A DNA stretch of 9,693 nucleotides from Tannerellaceae bacterium (GCA_031284275.1 JAITAD010000031.1:1-9693), one strand, 5' to 3'; shown: positions 1-7,167, counted from the first letter of the stretch. Translations and numbers: made by a program. The notes: generated by a model from the letters alone, not told the origin.

Positions 1-10
1 CAATTGTCAA

Positions 11-139
11 TCTCTCCTAAACCTCTCCTAAACCTCTCCTAAACCTCTCCTAAACCTCTCCTAAACCTCGCCTAAACCTCTCCTAAACCTCTCCTAAACC
101 TCTCCTAAACCTCTCCTAAACCTCTCCTAAACCTCTCCT
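11..139. repeat. 11-bp tandem repeat array, about 11.7 copies of CCTCTCCTAAA
   Basis: The unit CCTCTCCTAAA repeats head to tail. The first unit (11-21) begins T instead of C, ten units run from 22 to 131, and a partial unit (132-139) ends the array. The only internal variant is the unit at 66-76, which has G for T at position 70. Because 11 is not a multiple of 3, every reading frame meets a stop about every 33 bp: TAA on the + strand and TAG on the - strand. The array therefore cannot encode a repeat peptide. The unit is close to one helical turn, so any bound protein would sit on nearly the same face at each copy. The near-identity of copies suggests recent slippage or active homogenisation. 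Function is unknown. Confidence 0.95.
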
Positions 140-140
140 G

Positions 141-176
141 CCGGCACCGGCGTTCGTTCATCGGCGGATGCCGGTG
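141..176. repeat. Weak inverted repeat beside the tandem array
   Basis: CACCGG at 145-150 is the reverse complement of CCGGTG at 171-176, with a 20-nt loop. CCGGCA at 141-146 also matches TGCCGG at 169-174, so two alternative short stems exist. No T-run follows on either side within the usual distance, so a Rho-independent terminator is not supported. It could be the end of an unseen upstream unit or simply GC-rich coincidence. Confidence 0.35.
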
Positions 177-287
177 AACTTCAAAGAAACTTACTGGATC
201 GCCCCCTCAGGACAAAGTATAGGAAACGGTATCTTTCTTTCCTTGTAAACATTAGGAACGGTTGCGTCATACACATTTGTAATCATC
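177..287. other. Intergenic stretch with no gene seen
   Basis: No plausible ORF, tRNA or strong hairpin was found here. The only structure noted is a near-repeat: TAGGAAACGGT at 220-230 and TAGGAACGGT at 253-262, 33 bp apart and differing by one A. TATCTTTC at 230-237 resembles a -7 box but lacks the terminal G and a convincing upstream element. Together with the array and promoter region it makes up the 412-bp non-coding left edge. Confidence 0.5.
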
Positions 288-325
288 ATTTGTTTACAAA
301 TATAAATTGCAAATGCGACAATTGT
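288..325. promoter_or_regulatory. Two palindromes flanking the -33 element: candidate operators
   Basis: ATTTGT-TT-ACAAAT at 288-301 is a perfect 6-bp inverted repeat with a 2-bp spacer, and ACAATTGT at 318-325 is a perfect 8-bp palindrome inside the promoter spacer. Another ATTTGT lies at 275-280. ACAA/TTGT half-sites are familiar in operators of the Cro/C1 (XRE) class, and the gene downstream encodes an XRE-type protein. Autoregulation is therefore a reasonable inference, but nothing here proves binding, and AT-rich palindromes arise easily. Confidence 0.4.
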
Positions 326-337
326 AGTTTACCTTTG
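306..337 (+). promoter_or_regulatory. Bacteroidota-type promoter of the XRE regulator gene
   Basis: TACCTTTG at 330-337 matches the TAnnTTTG -7 consensus of the primary sigma factor in Bacteroidota. TTG at 307-309 lies exactly 20 bp upstream, within the usual 19-21 bp spacing to the -33 element. Transcription would start near 342-344 and leave a leader of about 70 nt before the ATG at 413. Confidence 0.7.
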
Positions 338-344
338 TAGCCGA

Positions 345-354
345 TTAGGAGAGG
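345..354 (+). repeat. Single inverted copy of the 11-bp array motif in the regulator leader
   Basis: TTAGGAGAGG at 345-354 is the exact reverse complement of ten of the eleven bases of the array unit; the eleventh (A at 344) differs. It lies a few bases downstream of the predicted transcription start. Its purine-rich sequence also resembles a Shine-Dalgarno motif, but it is nearly 60 nt from the regulator's ATG, too far to serve that start. Confidence 0.75.
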
Positions 355-367
355 TGGGTGTTTATTG

Positions 368-391
368 ATGTTTACGGCGTGGCTATATTGA
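368..391 (+). CDS. Possible 7-codon upstream ORF in the regulator leader
   Basis: An ATG at 368 opens a frame of seven codons (MFTAWLY) closed by TGA at 389-391, entirely within the predicted 5' leader of the XRE gene. The purine tract AGGAGAGGTG (347-356) sits 11 nt upstream, a workable ribosome-binding distance. Bacteroidota usually do not depend on strong Shine-Dalgarno pairing, so such a tract is notable. The ORF ends 21 nt before the main ATG at 413. Codons are unremarkable, with no run of one amino acid as in classical attenuators. It may be chance. Confidence 0.25.
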   Translation: MFTAWLY

Positions 392-412
392 CAAAGTAAA
401 GTACACAGGGTT

Positions 413-958
413 ATGAAAGAGCGGATTATCAAGATTATGGAGCGAGAGGGGATGACGGCGGCACGATTTGCGGAAGCTATCGGTGCACAGCGGGCTACGA
501 TGTCGCATATCCTTTCGGGAAGAAATAACATGAGTTTGGAGATTGCTCAGAAGATTCTTGACCGCTTCCCGAAGCTGTCGCCGGACTGGTTGCTCCGTGG
601 CGCAGGTGATATGTACCGCAACGAACGGACAGCGTTTTCTTCTTCGCCGTTGCCCCAACAAACTTTGTTCAGTGCTCGCGTACCAGCCTCTACTCCTGTC
701 GTAACCCCTACATCCCCCCCTAACGCCGTTTCAAATGAAAAACAGGGGACACCTTCGCCACCACCATCAGCTCCTCCTACATGGACAAACAAGCAGGAAA
801 ATTCCCCTGTCTACGTGGCTGAGCCGTCTACGCCGTTTGCTTCGCCTGTCATCCACCCGGACAAACCGTCACGGCGTGTGACCAGGATTATGATCTTTTA
901 CTCGGATAACACCTTCGACACTTTCATTTCCGAACAGACAGCGGAACACCACCCGTAA
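413..958 (+). CDS. Small XRE/Cro-C1-type helix-turn-helix regulator with a Pro-rich linker
   Basis: The gene encodes a 181-residue predicted DNA-binding protein. Residues 4-60 form a Cro/C1-type helix-turn-helix: a first helix (RIIKIMEREG), the helix-turn-helix around TAARFAEAIGAQRATMSHI, then the SGRNNMSLEIAQKILDRFP segment typical of the family. Residues 61-70 continue with the DWLLRGAGDMY motif common in Bacteroidota members. A Pro/Ser/Thr-rich, probably disordered linker follows (about 75-150), ending in a short tail with IMIFYSDNTFDTF (about 159-171). From memory, a similar tail ends related Bacteroidales regulators next to other genes. The ATG at 413 is chosen because it begins the first helix directly and follows a good promoter at the right distance. 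There is no Shine-Dalgarno sequence at this start. It faces pnp tail to tail. Target genes are unknown; self-regulation is possible given the upstream palindromes. Confidence 0.9.
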   Translation: MKERIIKIMEREGMTAARFAEAIGAQRATMSHILSGRNNMSLEIAQKILDRFPKLSPDWLLRGAGDMYRNERTAFSSSPLPQQTLFSARVPASTPVVTPTSPPNAVSNEKQGTPSPPPSAPPTWTNKQENSPVYVAEPSTPFASPVIHPDKPSRRVTRIMIFYSDNTFDTFISEQTAEHHP

Positions 959-964
959 GGGCAT

Positions 965-1006
965 AAAAAACATGGCGAAACATCGTCCAATTACGATGTT
1001 TCGCCA
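965..1006 (-). terminator. Strong hairpin terminator of pnp, probably bidirectional
   Basis: TGGCGAAACATCGT at 973-986 pairs perfectly with ACGATGTTTCGCCA at 993-1006, giving a 14-bp stem with a 6-nt loop (CCAATT). For the minus-strand pnp transcript, whose stop is at 1039-1041, the stem is followed two bases later by six T (970 to 965), the standard intrinsic-terminator layout. For the + strand regulator gene ending at 958, the same stem is followed by CATAACTTTATGG, a weaker U-tract, so termination in that direction is likely but less certain. Confidence 0.9.
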
Positions 1007-1038
1007 CATAACTTTATGGCCGTTAGTCGGATACGGAT

Positions 1039-3201
1039 TTACCGGCGGATAGGACGATCGCTACGGGGGGCGGGTTCCCGGTAATCTTCGGGCTTGGGAA
1101 GCAGGGCACGGCGGGATAGCTTGAACTTACCTGTTTTAGCGTCGATATCCATCAATTTCACCTTAACCATATCGCCTTCCTTGAGGCCGGCTTCTTCTAC
1201 CGTTTCCAAGCGTTTCCAATCAATTTCGGAGATGTGCAGCAGACCGTCTTTGTCGGGCATGAACTCTACGAAAGCGCCATAGGGCATGACGGAGGATATC
1301 TTCCCTTCGTAAATCCCGCCCACCTCGGGAATGGCGACGATCTGGCGGATGGAGCGCAAGGCATCGTCAATGGCAGCCTTGTTTGTAGCGGCTATTTCCA
1401 CGCGTCCAACACCGTCGATTTCTTCGATGGAGATGGTAGCGCCGGTCTTTTCCTGCAAGCCCTGTATTACTTTACCGCCCGGGCCAATGACGGCGCCGAT
1501 GAACTCTTTGGCAATGATGACCGTCTCAATACGTGGGGCGTGAGGCTTCAATTCGACGCGGGGAGCAGGCAGGGCATCAGTGATTTTGTCGAGGATATGG
1601 AGGCGTCCCTGCTTGGCTTGGGCGAGGGCTTTTTCGAGGATTTCGTAAGAGAGTCCGTCCACTTTGATGTCCATCTGAGTGGCGGTAATACCGTCGCGGC
1701 TACCGGTTACCTTGAAGTCCATGTCGCCGAGATGGTCTTCGTCACCGAGTATATCGGAGAGGATAGCGAAGTTCTTTCCCTTGTTTTCGGAGATAAGCCC
1801 CATGGCGATACCGGAAACAGGCTTTTTGATGGTCACACCGGCGTCCATCAGGGCGAGGGTACCGGCGCAGACGGTCGCCATGGAGGAGGAACCGTTCGAT
1901 TCAAGGATATCGGAAACGATACGCACCACATAGGGGTAATCCTTCGGTATCATGCGTTTAATGGCACGATGGGCGAGATTGCCGTGCCCTACTTCGCGAC
2001 GGCCGACACCGCGCTGCGGACGGGCTTCGCCGGTGGAAAAAGGCGGGAAGTTATAATGCAACAGGAAACGTTCCTTACCGTGGTTGAGGACATCATCGAC
2101 GAGCTTCTCATCGGACTTGGTACCCAACGTCACGGTGGTGAGGGACTGCGTTTCGCCGCGTGTGAAGACAGCCGAACCATGAGGGCCGGGGACGAAGTCG
2201 GTCTCTATCCATATCGGACGTATCTCGGTGGTAGAACGCCCGTCGAGACGTTTACCTTCATCGAGGATAGCGCGACGCATGGCTTCTTTTTCCACATCGT
2301 GGTAGTAACGGGCTATCAAGGCGGCTTTTTCGGCAAGTTCTTCTTCGGGGAACTGCGCCTTGTATTCGTCTACGATAGCTTTGAAAGCCGCAGAGCGTTG
2401 GTGTTTCTCACTGCCGGAAACGGCTACGGCGTACACCTTGTCATAACATTTGGAACGGACGTCCTGACGGAGATTTTCATCGTTGGTTTCGTGGCAGTAC
2501 TCACGTTTGACAAGTTTGCCGACGGCTTCGGAAAGTTCAAGTTGCAGGCGACACTGTTTTTTGATGGCTTCGTGTGCCACCTTGATAGCTTCCAGCATGT
2601 CAGCTTCCTGCACTTCGTCCATTTCGCCTTCCACCATCATGATGTTTTCTTCCGTAGCGCCCACCATGATATCGATGTCTGCACGCTCAAGCTCGGAGAA
2701 CGTCGGATTGATGACGAAATGTCCATCGATACGGGCTACACGGACTTCGGATATCGGCCCATTGAACGGGATATCCGAAACGGCCAGAGCGGCCGAGGCG
2801 GCAAAGCCGGCCAAAGCATCGGGCATGTCTTCACCGTCGGAGGAGAAAAGGATGATATTGACGAACACTTCAGCGTGATAATTATCCGGAAAGAGCGGAC
2901 GCAGGGCGCGATCTACCAACCGCGAGGTGAGGATTTCGTAGTCGGAAGCCTTTCCTTCCCGACGCATGAATCCACCGGGGAAACGCCCAAAGGCGGAAAA
3001 CTTTTCTTTGTACTCTACTTGCAGGGGCATGAAATCGACGCCTGCATTGGCATCTTTGGCGGCGGTGACCGTAGCGAGTAACATCGTGTTGTTCATCCTG
3101 ACCGTCACTGCGCCGTCGGCCTGTTTGGCCAGCTTACCTGTTTCGACGGTGATTACCCGCCCGTTACCCAGATCGATTGTTTTGTTAATGGGATTCAGCA
3201 T
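1039..3201 (-). CDS. pnp: Polynucleotide phosphorylase (polyribonucleotide nucleotidyltransferase)
   Basis: This 720-residue enzyme is a 3'-to-5' phosphorolytic exoribonuclease that degrades RNA to nucleoside diphosphates and takes part in mRNA turnover; it works as a cytoplasmic trimer. All family domains are present in order: first RNase PH-like domain (about 10-225, with [12 protein letters not shown] at 72-83 and [16 protein letters not shown] at 90-105), helical linker (about 240-315), second RNase PH domain (about 325-545), KH domain (about 560-620, GPGG at 573-576) and S1 domain (about 628-700). Active-site segments are intact: [11 protein letters not shown] (388-398), [12 protein letters not shown] (436-447) and [15 protein letters not shown] (486-500). 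Length is normal for the family. The ATG at 3201 begins the usual N-terminus and has AGAGA directly upstream. A -7 box lies at 3238-3245, and the gene ends at a strong hairpin. Reading in from the ABC exporter gene is also possible. Confidence 0.98.
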   Translation of the reverse strand: MLNPINKTIDLGNGRVITVETGKLAKQADGAVTVRMNNTMLLATVTAAKDANAGVDFMPLQVEYKEKFSAFGRFPGGFMRREGKASDYEILTSRLVDRALRPLFPDNYHAEVFVNIILFSSDGEDMPDALAGFAASAALAVSDIPFNGPISEVRVARIDGHFVINPTFSELERADIDIMVGATEENIMMVEGEMDEVQEADMLEAIKVAHEAIKKQCRLQLELSEAVGKLVKREYCHETNDENLRQDVRSKCYDKVYAVAVSGSEKHQRSAAFKAIVDEYKAQFPEEELAEKAALIARYYHDVEKEAMRRAILDEGKRLDGRSTTEIRPIWIETDFVPGPHGSAVFTRGETQSLTTVTLGTKSDEKLVDDVLNHGKERFLLHYNFPPFSTGEARPQRGVGRREVGHGNLAHRAIKRMIPKDYPYVVRIVSDILESNGSSSMATVCAGTLALMDAGVTIKKPVSGIAMGLISENKGKNFAILSDILGDEDHLGDMDFKVTGSRDGITATQMDIKVDGLSYEILEKALAQAKQGRLHILDKITDALPAPRVELKPHAPRIETVIIAKEFIGAVIGPGGKVIQGLQEKTGATISIEEIDGVGRVEIAATNKAAIDDALRSIRQIVAIPEVGGIYEGKISSVMPYGAFVEFMPDKDGLLHISEIDWKRLETVEEAGLKEGDMVKVKLMDIDAKTGKFKLSRRALLPKPEDYREPAPRSDRPIRR

Positions 3202-3211
3202 TCTCTTCGTG

Positions 3212-3230
3212 TTTTTTACATATCAAAAAA
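3212..3230 (-). promoter_or_regulatory. A6/T6 mini-hairpin in the pnp leader
   Basis: Between the predicted pnp transcription start and its ATG, six T (3212-3217) and six A (3225-3230) flank a 7-base spacer. The leader RNA could form a weak 6-bp A-U stem 11 nt upstream of the start codon. In Enterobacteria PNPase autoregulates through a leader stem, but that stem is far larger. The match here is suggestive only, and low-complexity A/T runs are common in such leaders. Confidence 0.25.
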
Positions 3231-3237
3231 TCCGGCG

Positions 3238-3245
3238 CAAAGGTA
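3238..3245 (-). promoter_or_regulatory. -7 box of the pnp promoter
   Basis: On the minus strand the sequence TACCTTTG reads from 3245 to 3238, a full match to TAnnTTTG. It would start transcription near 3231-3233 and give a leader of about 30 nt before the pnp ATG at 3201. I found no TTG/TTTG element at the expected 19-21 bp upstream, so the -33 part is poor. Confidence 0.55.
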
Positions 3246-3299
3246 AGGGACTTTTCCGGACTACCGACTCGCTTGTCCTCCCTTTATCGGAAAAACATT

Positions 3300-3307
3300 T
3301 ACCTTTG
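3300..3307 (+). promoter_or_regulatory. -7 box of the tRNA-Leu promoter
   Basis: TACCTTTG at 3300-3307 matches TAnnTTTG and places the start near 3312-3314, about 10 nt before the tRNA 5' end. The nearest upstream TTG (3273-3275) is 24 bp away, slightly beyond the usual spacing. It diverges from the pnp box 54 bp to the left. Confidence 0.6.
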
Positions 3308-3321
3308 CCTGCCCAAGGCGA

Positions 3322-3402
3322 GCGGCTGTGGTGTAATGGTAGCCACGCCAGATTTAGGTTCTGGTGCTTCACAGCGTGGGGGTTCGAGTCCCTTCAGCCG
3401 CA
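3322..3402 (+). tRNA. tRNA-Leu, anticodon UAG
   Basis: A complete class II cloverleaf can be folded by hand. The acceptor stem is GCGGCTG (3322-3328) with CAGCCGC (3395-3401) and discriminator A at 3402. The D stem is GTG/CAC with a TAATGGTAGC loop. The anticodon stem is CCAGA/TCTGG around the loop TTTAGGT, so the anticodon is TAG (Leu, codon CUA and wobble partners). The variable arm is 13 nt with a GCT/AGC stem (3366-3375), as expected for tRNA-Leu. The T arm is GGGGG/CCCTT with the loop TTCGAGT; two of its pairs are G-U. No CCA is encoded; the bases after the discriminator are CAG, so CCA must be added enzymatically. The 3' end lies 10 bp from the stop of the convergent exporter gene, with no intrinsic terminator between them. 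Confidence 0.95.
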
Positions 3403-3412
3403 CAGTCAAAGC

Positions 3413-5260
3413 TCAAAAACGTTGCATGTCGCAAAGTTTCCGGTAGTAGCCGCCAAGGCTGATAAGTTCTTCGTGCCGTCCCCTTTCGATGATTCGTCCT
3501 TCATGAAGCACACAGATAAGGTCGGCGGTGCGGATAGTGGACAGGCGGTGTGCGATGATAAGTGTAGTACGGTTACGCATCAGTTTTTCGAGAGCTTCCT
3601 GTACAAGCCGCTCGGATTCGGTGTCGAGGGCAGAGGTAGCTTCGTCGAGGATCAGGATAGGAGGATTCTTGAGGATAGCGCGGGCGATGCTGATACGTTG
3701 GCGTTGTCCGCCGGAGAGCTTGGAACCGCGGTCGCCGATATTGGTTTGGTAACCGTGTTCGGTGGCAAGGATAAAGTCGTGGGCATTGGCGATACGGGCA
3801 GCTTCTTCCACTTGTTGGGCTGTAGTGTCGGGGAGACCGAAGGCGATGGTGTTGAAGAAACTGTCGTTGAAGAGGATAGGGTCTTGATTGACGTTGCCCA
3901 TGAGTTGGTGGAGGTCGTGGAGAGTGGCCTCACGGATATCGGTATCATCAATACGGATAGCGCCTTGCGTGACGTCGTAGAAACGGGGGAGGAGATCCGC
4001 GAGGGTAGTTTTCCCTGAACCGGATTGTCCGACGAGAGCGACGGTTTGGCCTTTGGGAATGGTGAGGGAAATGTCGCGGAGTACCCAATCGTTGCGATAA
4101 CGGAAGGAAACGTTGTCGTAGACGATTTCTTTGGACAGGGTGACAGGACGTGGACTAACAGGGTCGGTGATGTCGGAAACGGCGTTGAGTATCTTATCGA
4201 CCCGTTCGACGGAAGCAAGGCCTTTTTGAACGGCGTAAGAAGCGCGACTGAGATCTTTGGCGGGGTTGATGAGGGAATAGAAGATGACCAGATAATAAAT
4301 GAAAGTGGAAGCGGTGATGGAACTGTTTTCGGCAAGGATAAGGGAACCGCCGTACCAGAGGACGACGGCGATAGCGACCGTACCGAGAAACTCACTCATG
4401 GGATGTGCCATCTGTTGGCGACGAAAGACACGGTTGGTGAGCCTGCGAAAGGTCTCGTTTTCCCTTTCGAAACGATGGCGGACGTACTCTTCGGCATTAA
4501 AAGCCTTGATGATACGCAATCCTGAGAGCGTTTCTTCGATACGGCTCATAAGCAACCCCCATTGCTGTTGCCCTGCCAAAGAGGTACGTTTGAGTTTCCT
4601 GCCGACCCATCCCATGACGTAACCGAAGAGCGGCAGCAGGATGAGGACAAAGAGTGTCAGTTGCCAGCTGATGAATAACATCCCTACGATGTAAACGAGA
4701 ATCAGGATGGGGTTTTTGAGCAACATTTCGAGGGAACTGATGATAGAGTTTTCTATCTCGTTCACGTCCCCCGAGGCACGGGCGATGATGTCGCCTTTCC
4801 GTTCTTCAGAAAAAAAGGCGAGAGGGAGTTGGGTGATTTTTTCGTTTATCCGGTTACGGATATCGCGGACGATTCCCGTGCGTATGGGTATCATCGTGGC
4901 CAAGGCGAAGTACATGGCGGTAACTTTGAGGAGAGTCGCCGCTATGAGGAAAAGCCCGAGGGCGATGAGGGTATATTCGCCGCCGTGCGTTTCGATGAGG
5001 TGATTGGTGAAGTAAAAGAAGTTGTTCTGAGCGATATAAGGCAGTTCCTTACAGGCCTCCCACGAGACGGGCGGAAACTCGAAAGGGATGTAGACATAAG
5101 TCGCCTCGTTGATTTTGAAAAGGATATTGAGGATGGGAATGATCAACGCAAACGAAAAAAGGTTGAGTATGGCAGAAATAATGTTAAAAAATACGCTAAG
5201 GATTACATATTTCTTGTAAGGGGGCACGAAACGGCGCAAGGTATGGATGAGGTTGTTCAT
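3413..5260 (-). CDS. MsbA-like ABC exporter, fused membrane and ATPase domains
   Basis: This 615-residue half-transporter probably dimerises in the inner membrane and exports a lipid or other hydrophobic substrate. The N-terminal exporter-type membrane domain (about 15-345) has segments near 17-48, 95-127, 180-215 and 290-335. The segment at 51-90 looks like an extended periplasmic loop between the first two helices. The ATPase domain (about 375-610) has Walker A GQSGSGKT (411-418), Q-loop Gln459, signature LSGGQ (515-519), Walker B ILILDE (535-540) and His571 of the H-loop, so both ATP-site halves are intact. The start ATG overlaps the recQ stop as ATGA, implying translational coupling. The position downstream of an amidase and an MlaD-like gene fits an envelope role. 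Lipid A-core flipping by a true MsbA is one possibility; other lipid or peptide export cannot be excluded, so no symbol is given. Confidence 0.92.
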   Translation of the reverse strand: MNNLIHTLRRFVPPYKKYVILSVFFNIISAILNLFSFALIIPILNILFKINEATYVYIPFEFPPVSWEACKELPYIAQNNFFYFTNHLIETHGGEYTLIALGLFLIAATLLKVTAMYFALATMIPIRTGIVRDIRNRINEKITQLPLAFFSEERKGDIIARASGDVNEIENSIISSLEMLLKNPILILVYIVGMLFISWQLTLFVLILLPLFGYVMGWVGRKLKRTSLAGQQQWGLLMSRIEETLSGLRIIKAFNAEEYVRHRFERENETFRRLTNRVFRRQQMAHPMSEFLGTVAIAVVLWYGGSLILAENSSITASTFIYYLVIFYSLINPAKDLSRASYAVQKGLASVERVDKILNAVSDITDPVSPRPVTLSKEIVYDNVSFRYRNDWVLRDISLTIPKGQTVALVGQSGSGKTTLADLLPRFYDVTQGAIRIDDTDIREATLHDLHQLMGNVNQDPILFNDSFFNTIAFGLPDTTAQQVEEAARIANAHDFILATEHGYQTNIGDRGSKLSGGQRQRISIARAILKNPPILILDEATSALDTESERLVQEALEKLMRNRTTLIIAHRLSTIRTADLICVLHEGRIIERGRHEELISLGGYYRKLCDMQRF

Positions 5261-7167
5261 TGGCGGAAAAATAAACGGTTATCGGAAAGGGTCAGGTGAG
5301 GGTCATTATCGAGCAGGAAGCGTATGGCTGTGAGAGCGATGTCGGAAGGGAAAGGCAACAGAGGAAGCAGGTCGGGGATGGGCAAGGGTTGCGGAGAAAG
5401 GTGTTGTGAGAGGAGGGTTTGGATGGTGTTGAGGTCGCTATCAGTCAGTTCGATTTTCCTATGCGAGAGACAGACGTCACAATGGCCGCAATCGGCAGTG
5501 TTGGTCTCGCCAAAATAGTTCAGAAGTAAGCGGCTGCGGCAACGATCGATATTATTGAGATAGTTCAGAATAAAAGCCGAACGGTGTGCGGCGCGTTCCC
5601 GCCGTTCTTCGTAAGCCGAACGGGGAATGTGGAGGCGTTGGGGCGATTCGCGGGGACGGCTGAAAACGATAAGCGGGGTACGTTTACGGGGTACGTAATT
5701 GAGGACATGGCTCTTGGTAAGGGTGGTGAGAATCTCGTATACCTCGTTGAAGGTCATGTCACAACGTGCGGCGATGAGATGTTCGTCGATGTAAGCCGGC
5801 TCAATGAAGATTCCGGCATAGGTGCGGAGGATAGTTTTGATAACCTTGTCCGTACGTTCATCGTGGCGCAGAGATGCGTAGAGATCATCTCGCCGAACGG
5901 TAAAAGCAAGATGAGAGGCTCGGTCGGCCTCCTCAATGTATTCGATGTAACCGGAGAGGTGAAGGATGCGTAGCGCATGGTGCGCTCGCAAGGTGGGAAA
6001 ACCGTAGGCGGTACAGAAGTCACGAAGAGAAAACTCATGTATCGTATCCAGTCCGTAGCCTTCAGCTATCTGGTAAAAATTACCCAGAGCTTCGTAGATA
6101 CGAGCGATGTGGGTACGTTCGGGGAACTCTTCGGAGAGGCGCCGTTTGATGTTCCCGTTGTCTTTGCCGGACGAGAAAAGGGCGATGGCGTAAGCTTGCT
6201 GTCCATCGCGTCCGGCACGTCCGGCTTCCTGAAAATACTCTTCGGGGGAATCCGGCATCTCCAAATGCAAGACCAACCGAACGTCGGGCTTGTCGATACC
6301 CATGCCGAAAGCGTTCGTCGCCACAATGACACGACATTCCCCCGTCGCCCAACGGCTTTGGCGCAGGTCACGCTCATCCTTGCGCAGTCCTGCATGGTAG
6401 AAGTCAGCATCTATATCGGCGTTACGGAGGATGAGCGCAATTTCGCGCGTGCGGTCACGGTTACGGACGTAGACGATGGCCGATCCCGGCACACTCCGGA
6501 GGATATGCACGAGTTGGGAGGTTTTGTCGCTCGAAGTGCGGCGTACGACGTAGGCCAAGTTGGGACGGAAAAAACTTTGCCGAAAGACGTTCCTTTCAGC
6601 AAAATGAAGTTTATCCTGAATGTCGTTGACCACTTCGGCGGTGGCCGTTGCGGTAAGCGCCAGAACGGGGAGGCCGGCAGGAAGGATGGCACGCAGGTCG
6701 GCGATTTTCAGGTAGGATGGACGGAAATCGTATCCCCACTGCGATATGCAATGACTCTCATCCACCACCAGCATGGATATTTGCATCGCCCGTACTTTCG
6801 CTATAAACAGCTCTGTCCCCAGACGTTCGGGCGAAACATACAGGAACTTATAACCGCCGAAGATGCAGTTCTCCAGTCGTGTGATGATTTCCGTTCGCGG
6901 CAGGTCGGCGCTGATACAGGTGGCTTTTATCCCACGCCTTTGCAGGTTGTCTACCTGATCCTTCATCAACGCTATCAAGGGAGAAACGACGAGGCAGACT
7001 CCTCCCATCTGCATGGCCGGTACTTGAAAGGTGATGGACTTCCCTCCTCCCGTCGGCATCAGCCCCAATGTGTCCTTACCGGCGCATACCGAGCGGATGA
7101 TATCTTCCTGCAAAGGGCGGAAAGAATCGTATCCCCAATAGGTCTGTAATATCTTACGATAGGGCAC
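5257..7167 (-). CDS. recQ: RecQ-family ATP-dependent DNA helicase, short form without HRDC
   Basis: This 636-residue predicted 3'-to-5' DNA helicase acts in recombinational repair and fork processing. The superfamily 2 motifs are complete: motif 0 around GYDSFRPLQ (12-20), Walker A PTGGGKS (38-44, Lys43), DESH box (136-139) with HCISQWGYDFR after it, ALTATAT (170-176), and arginine-finger motif QEAGRAGRDG (313-322). A zinc-binding cluster is formed by Cys543, Cys560, Cys563 and Cys566, the same C-x16-C-x2-C-x2-C spacing as E. coli RecQ (Cys380-403). It lies some 160 residues later, because a long region (about 350-530) precedes it; this arrangement matches other Bacteroidales short RecQs as I remember them. 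No HRDC domain follows. The start is GTG at 7167: an in-frame TAA (the end of the upstream gene) lies 15 bp before it, and the next ATG (residue 37) would delete motif 0. It is third in the four-gene operon, and its stop overlaps the exporter start. Confidence 0.95.
   Translation of the reverse strand: MPYRKILQTYWGYDSFRPLQEDIIRSVCAGKDTLGLMPTGGGKSITFQVPAMQMGGVCLVVSPLIALMKDQVDNLQRRGIKATCISADLPRTEIITRLENCIFGGYKFLYVSPERLGTELFIAKVRAMQISMLVVDESHCISQWGYDFRPSYLKIADLRAILPAGLPVLALTATATAEVVNDIQDKLHFAERNVFRQSFFRPNLAYVVRRTSSDKTSQLVHILRSVPGSAIVYVRNRDRTREIALILRNADIDADFYHAGLRKDERDLRQSRWATGECRVIVATNAFGMGIDKPDVRLVLHLEMPDSPEEYFQEAGRAGRDGQQAYAIALFSSGKDNGNIKRRLSEEFPERTHIARIYEALGNFYQIAEGYGLDTIHEFSLRDFCTAYGFPTLRAHHALRILHLSGYIEYIEEADRASHLAFTVRRDDLYASLRHDERTDKVIKTILRTYAGIFIEPAYIDEHLIAARCDMTFNEVYEILTTLTKSHVLNYVPRKRTPLIVFSRPRESPQRLHIPRSAYEERRERAAHRSAFILNYLNNIDRCRSRLLLNYFGETNTADCGHCDVCLSHRKIELTDSDLNTIQTLLSQHLSPQPLPIPDLLPLLPFPSDIALTAIRFLLDNDPHLTLSDNRLFFRQ

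Noticed and set aside
11..139. CRISPR array or telomere-like repeat
   Set aside because: Units are directly adjacent with no spacers, so it is not CRISPR. The CCTAAA core resembles telomeric repeats superficially, but the 11-bp unit and its position beside an ordinary bacterial gene do not fit a chromosome end.
141..176. Rho-independent terminator after the array
   Set aside because: The stem is only 6 bp with a 20-nt loop, and no T-run follows on either strand.
1234..3081. 615-codon open frame on the + strand, antisense to pnp
   Set aside because: It lies wholly within the confidently identified pnp gene on the other strand. The translated sequence shows no recognisable domain and is rich in Phe, Gly, Asp and His, as expected from antisense of a GC-moderate coding gene.
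2966..4018. 350-codon open frame on the + strand spanning the pnp 5' end, the tRNA and the exporter 3' end
   Set aside because: It runs through a tRNA and antisense to two real genes, and has no recognisable domain or promoter.
5977..7149. 390-codon open frame on the + strand opposite recQ
   Set aside because: It is the antisense shadow of conserved RecQ helicase motifs; no family resemblance was seen.
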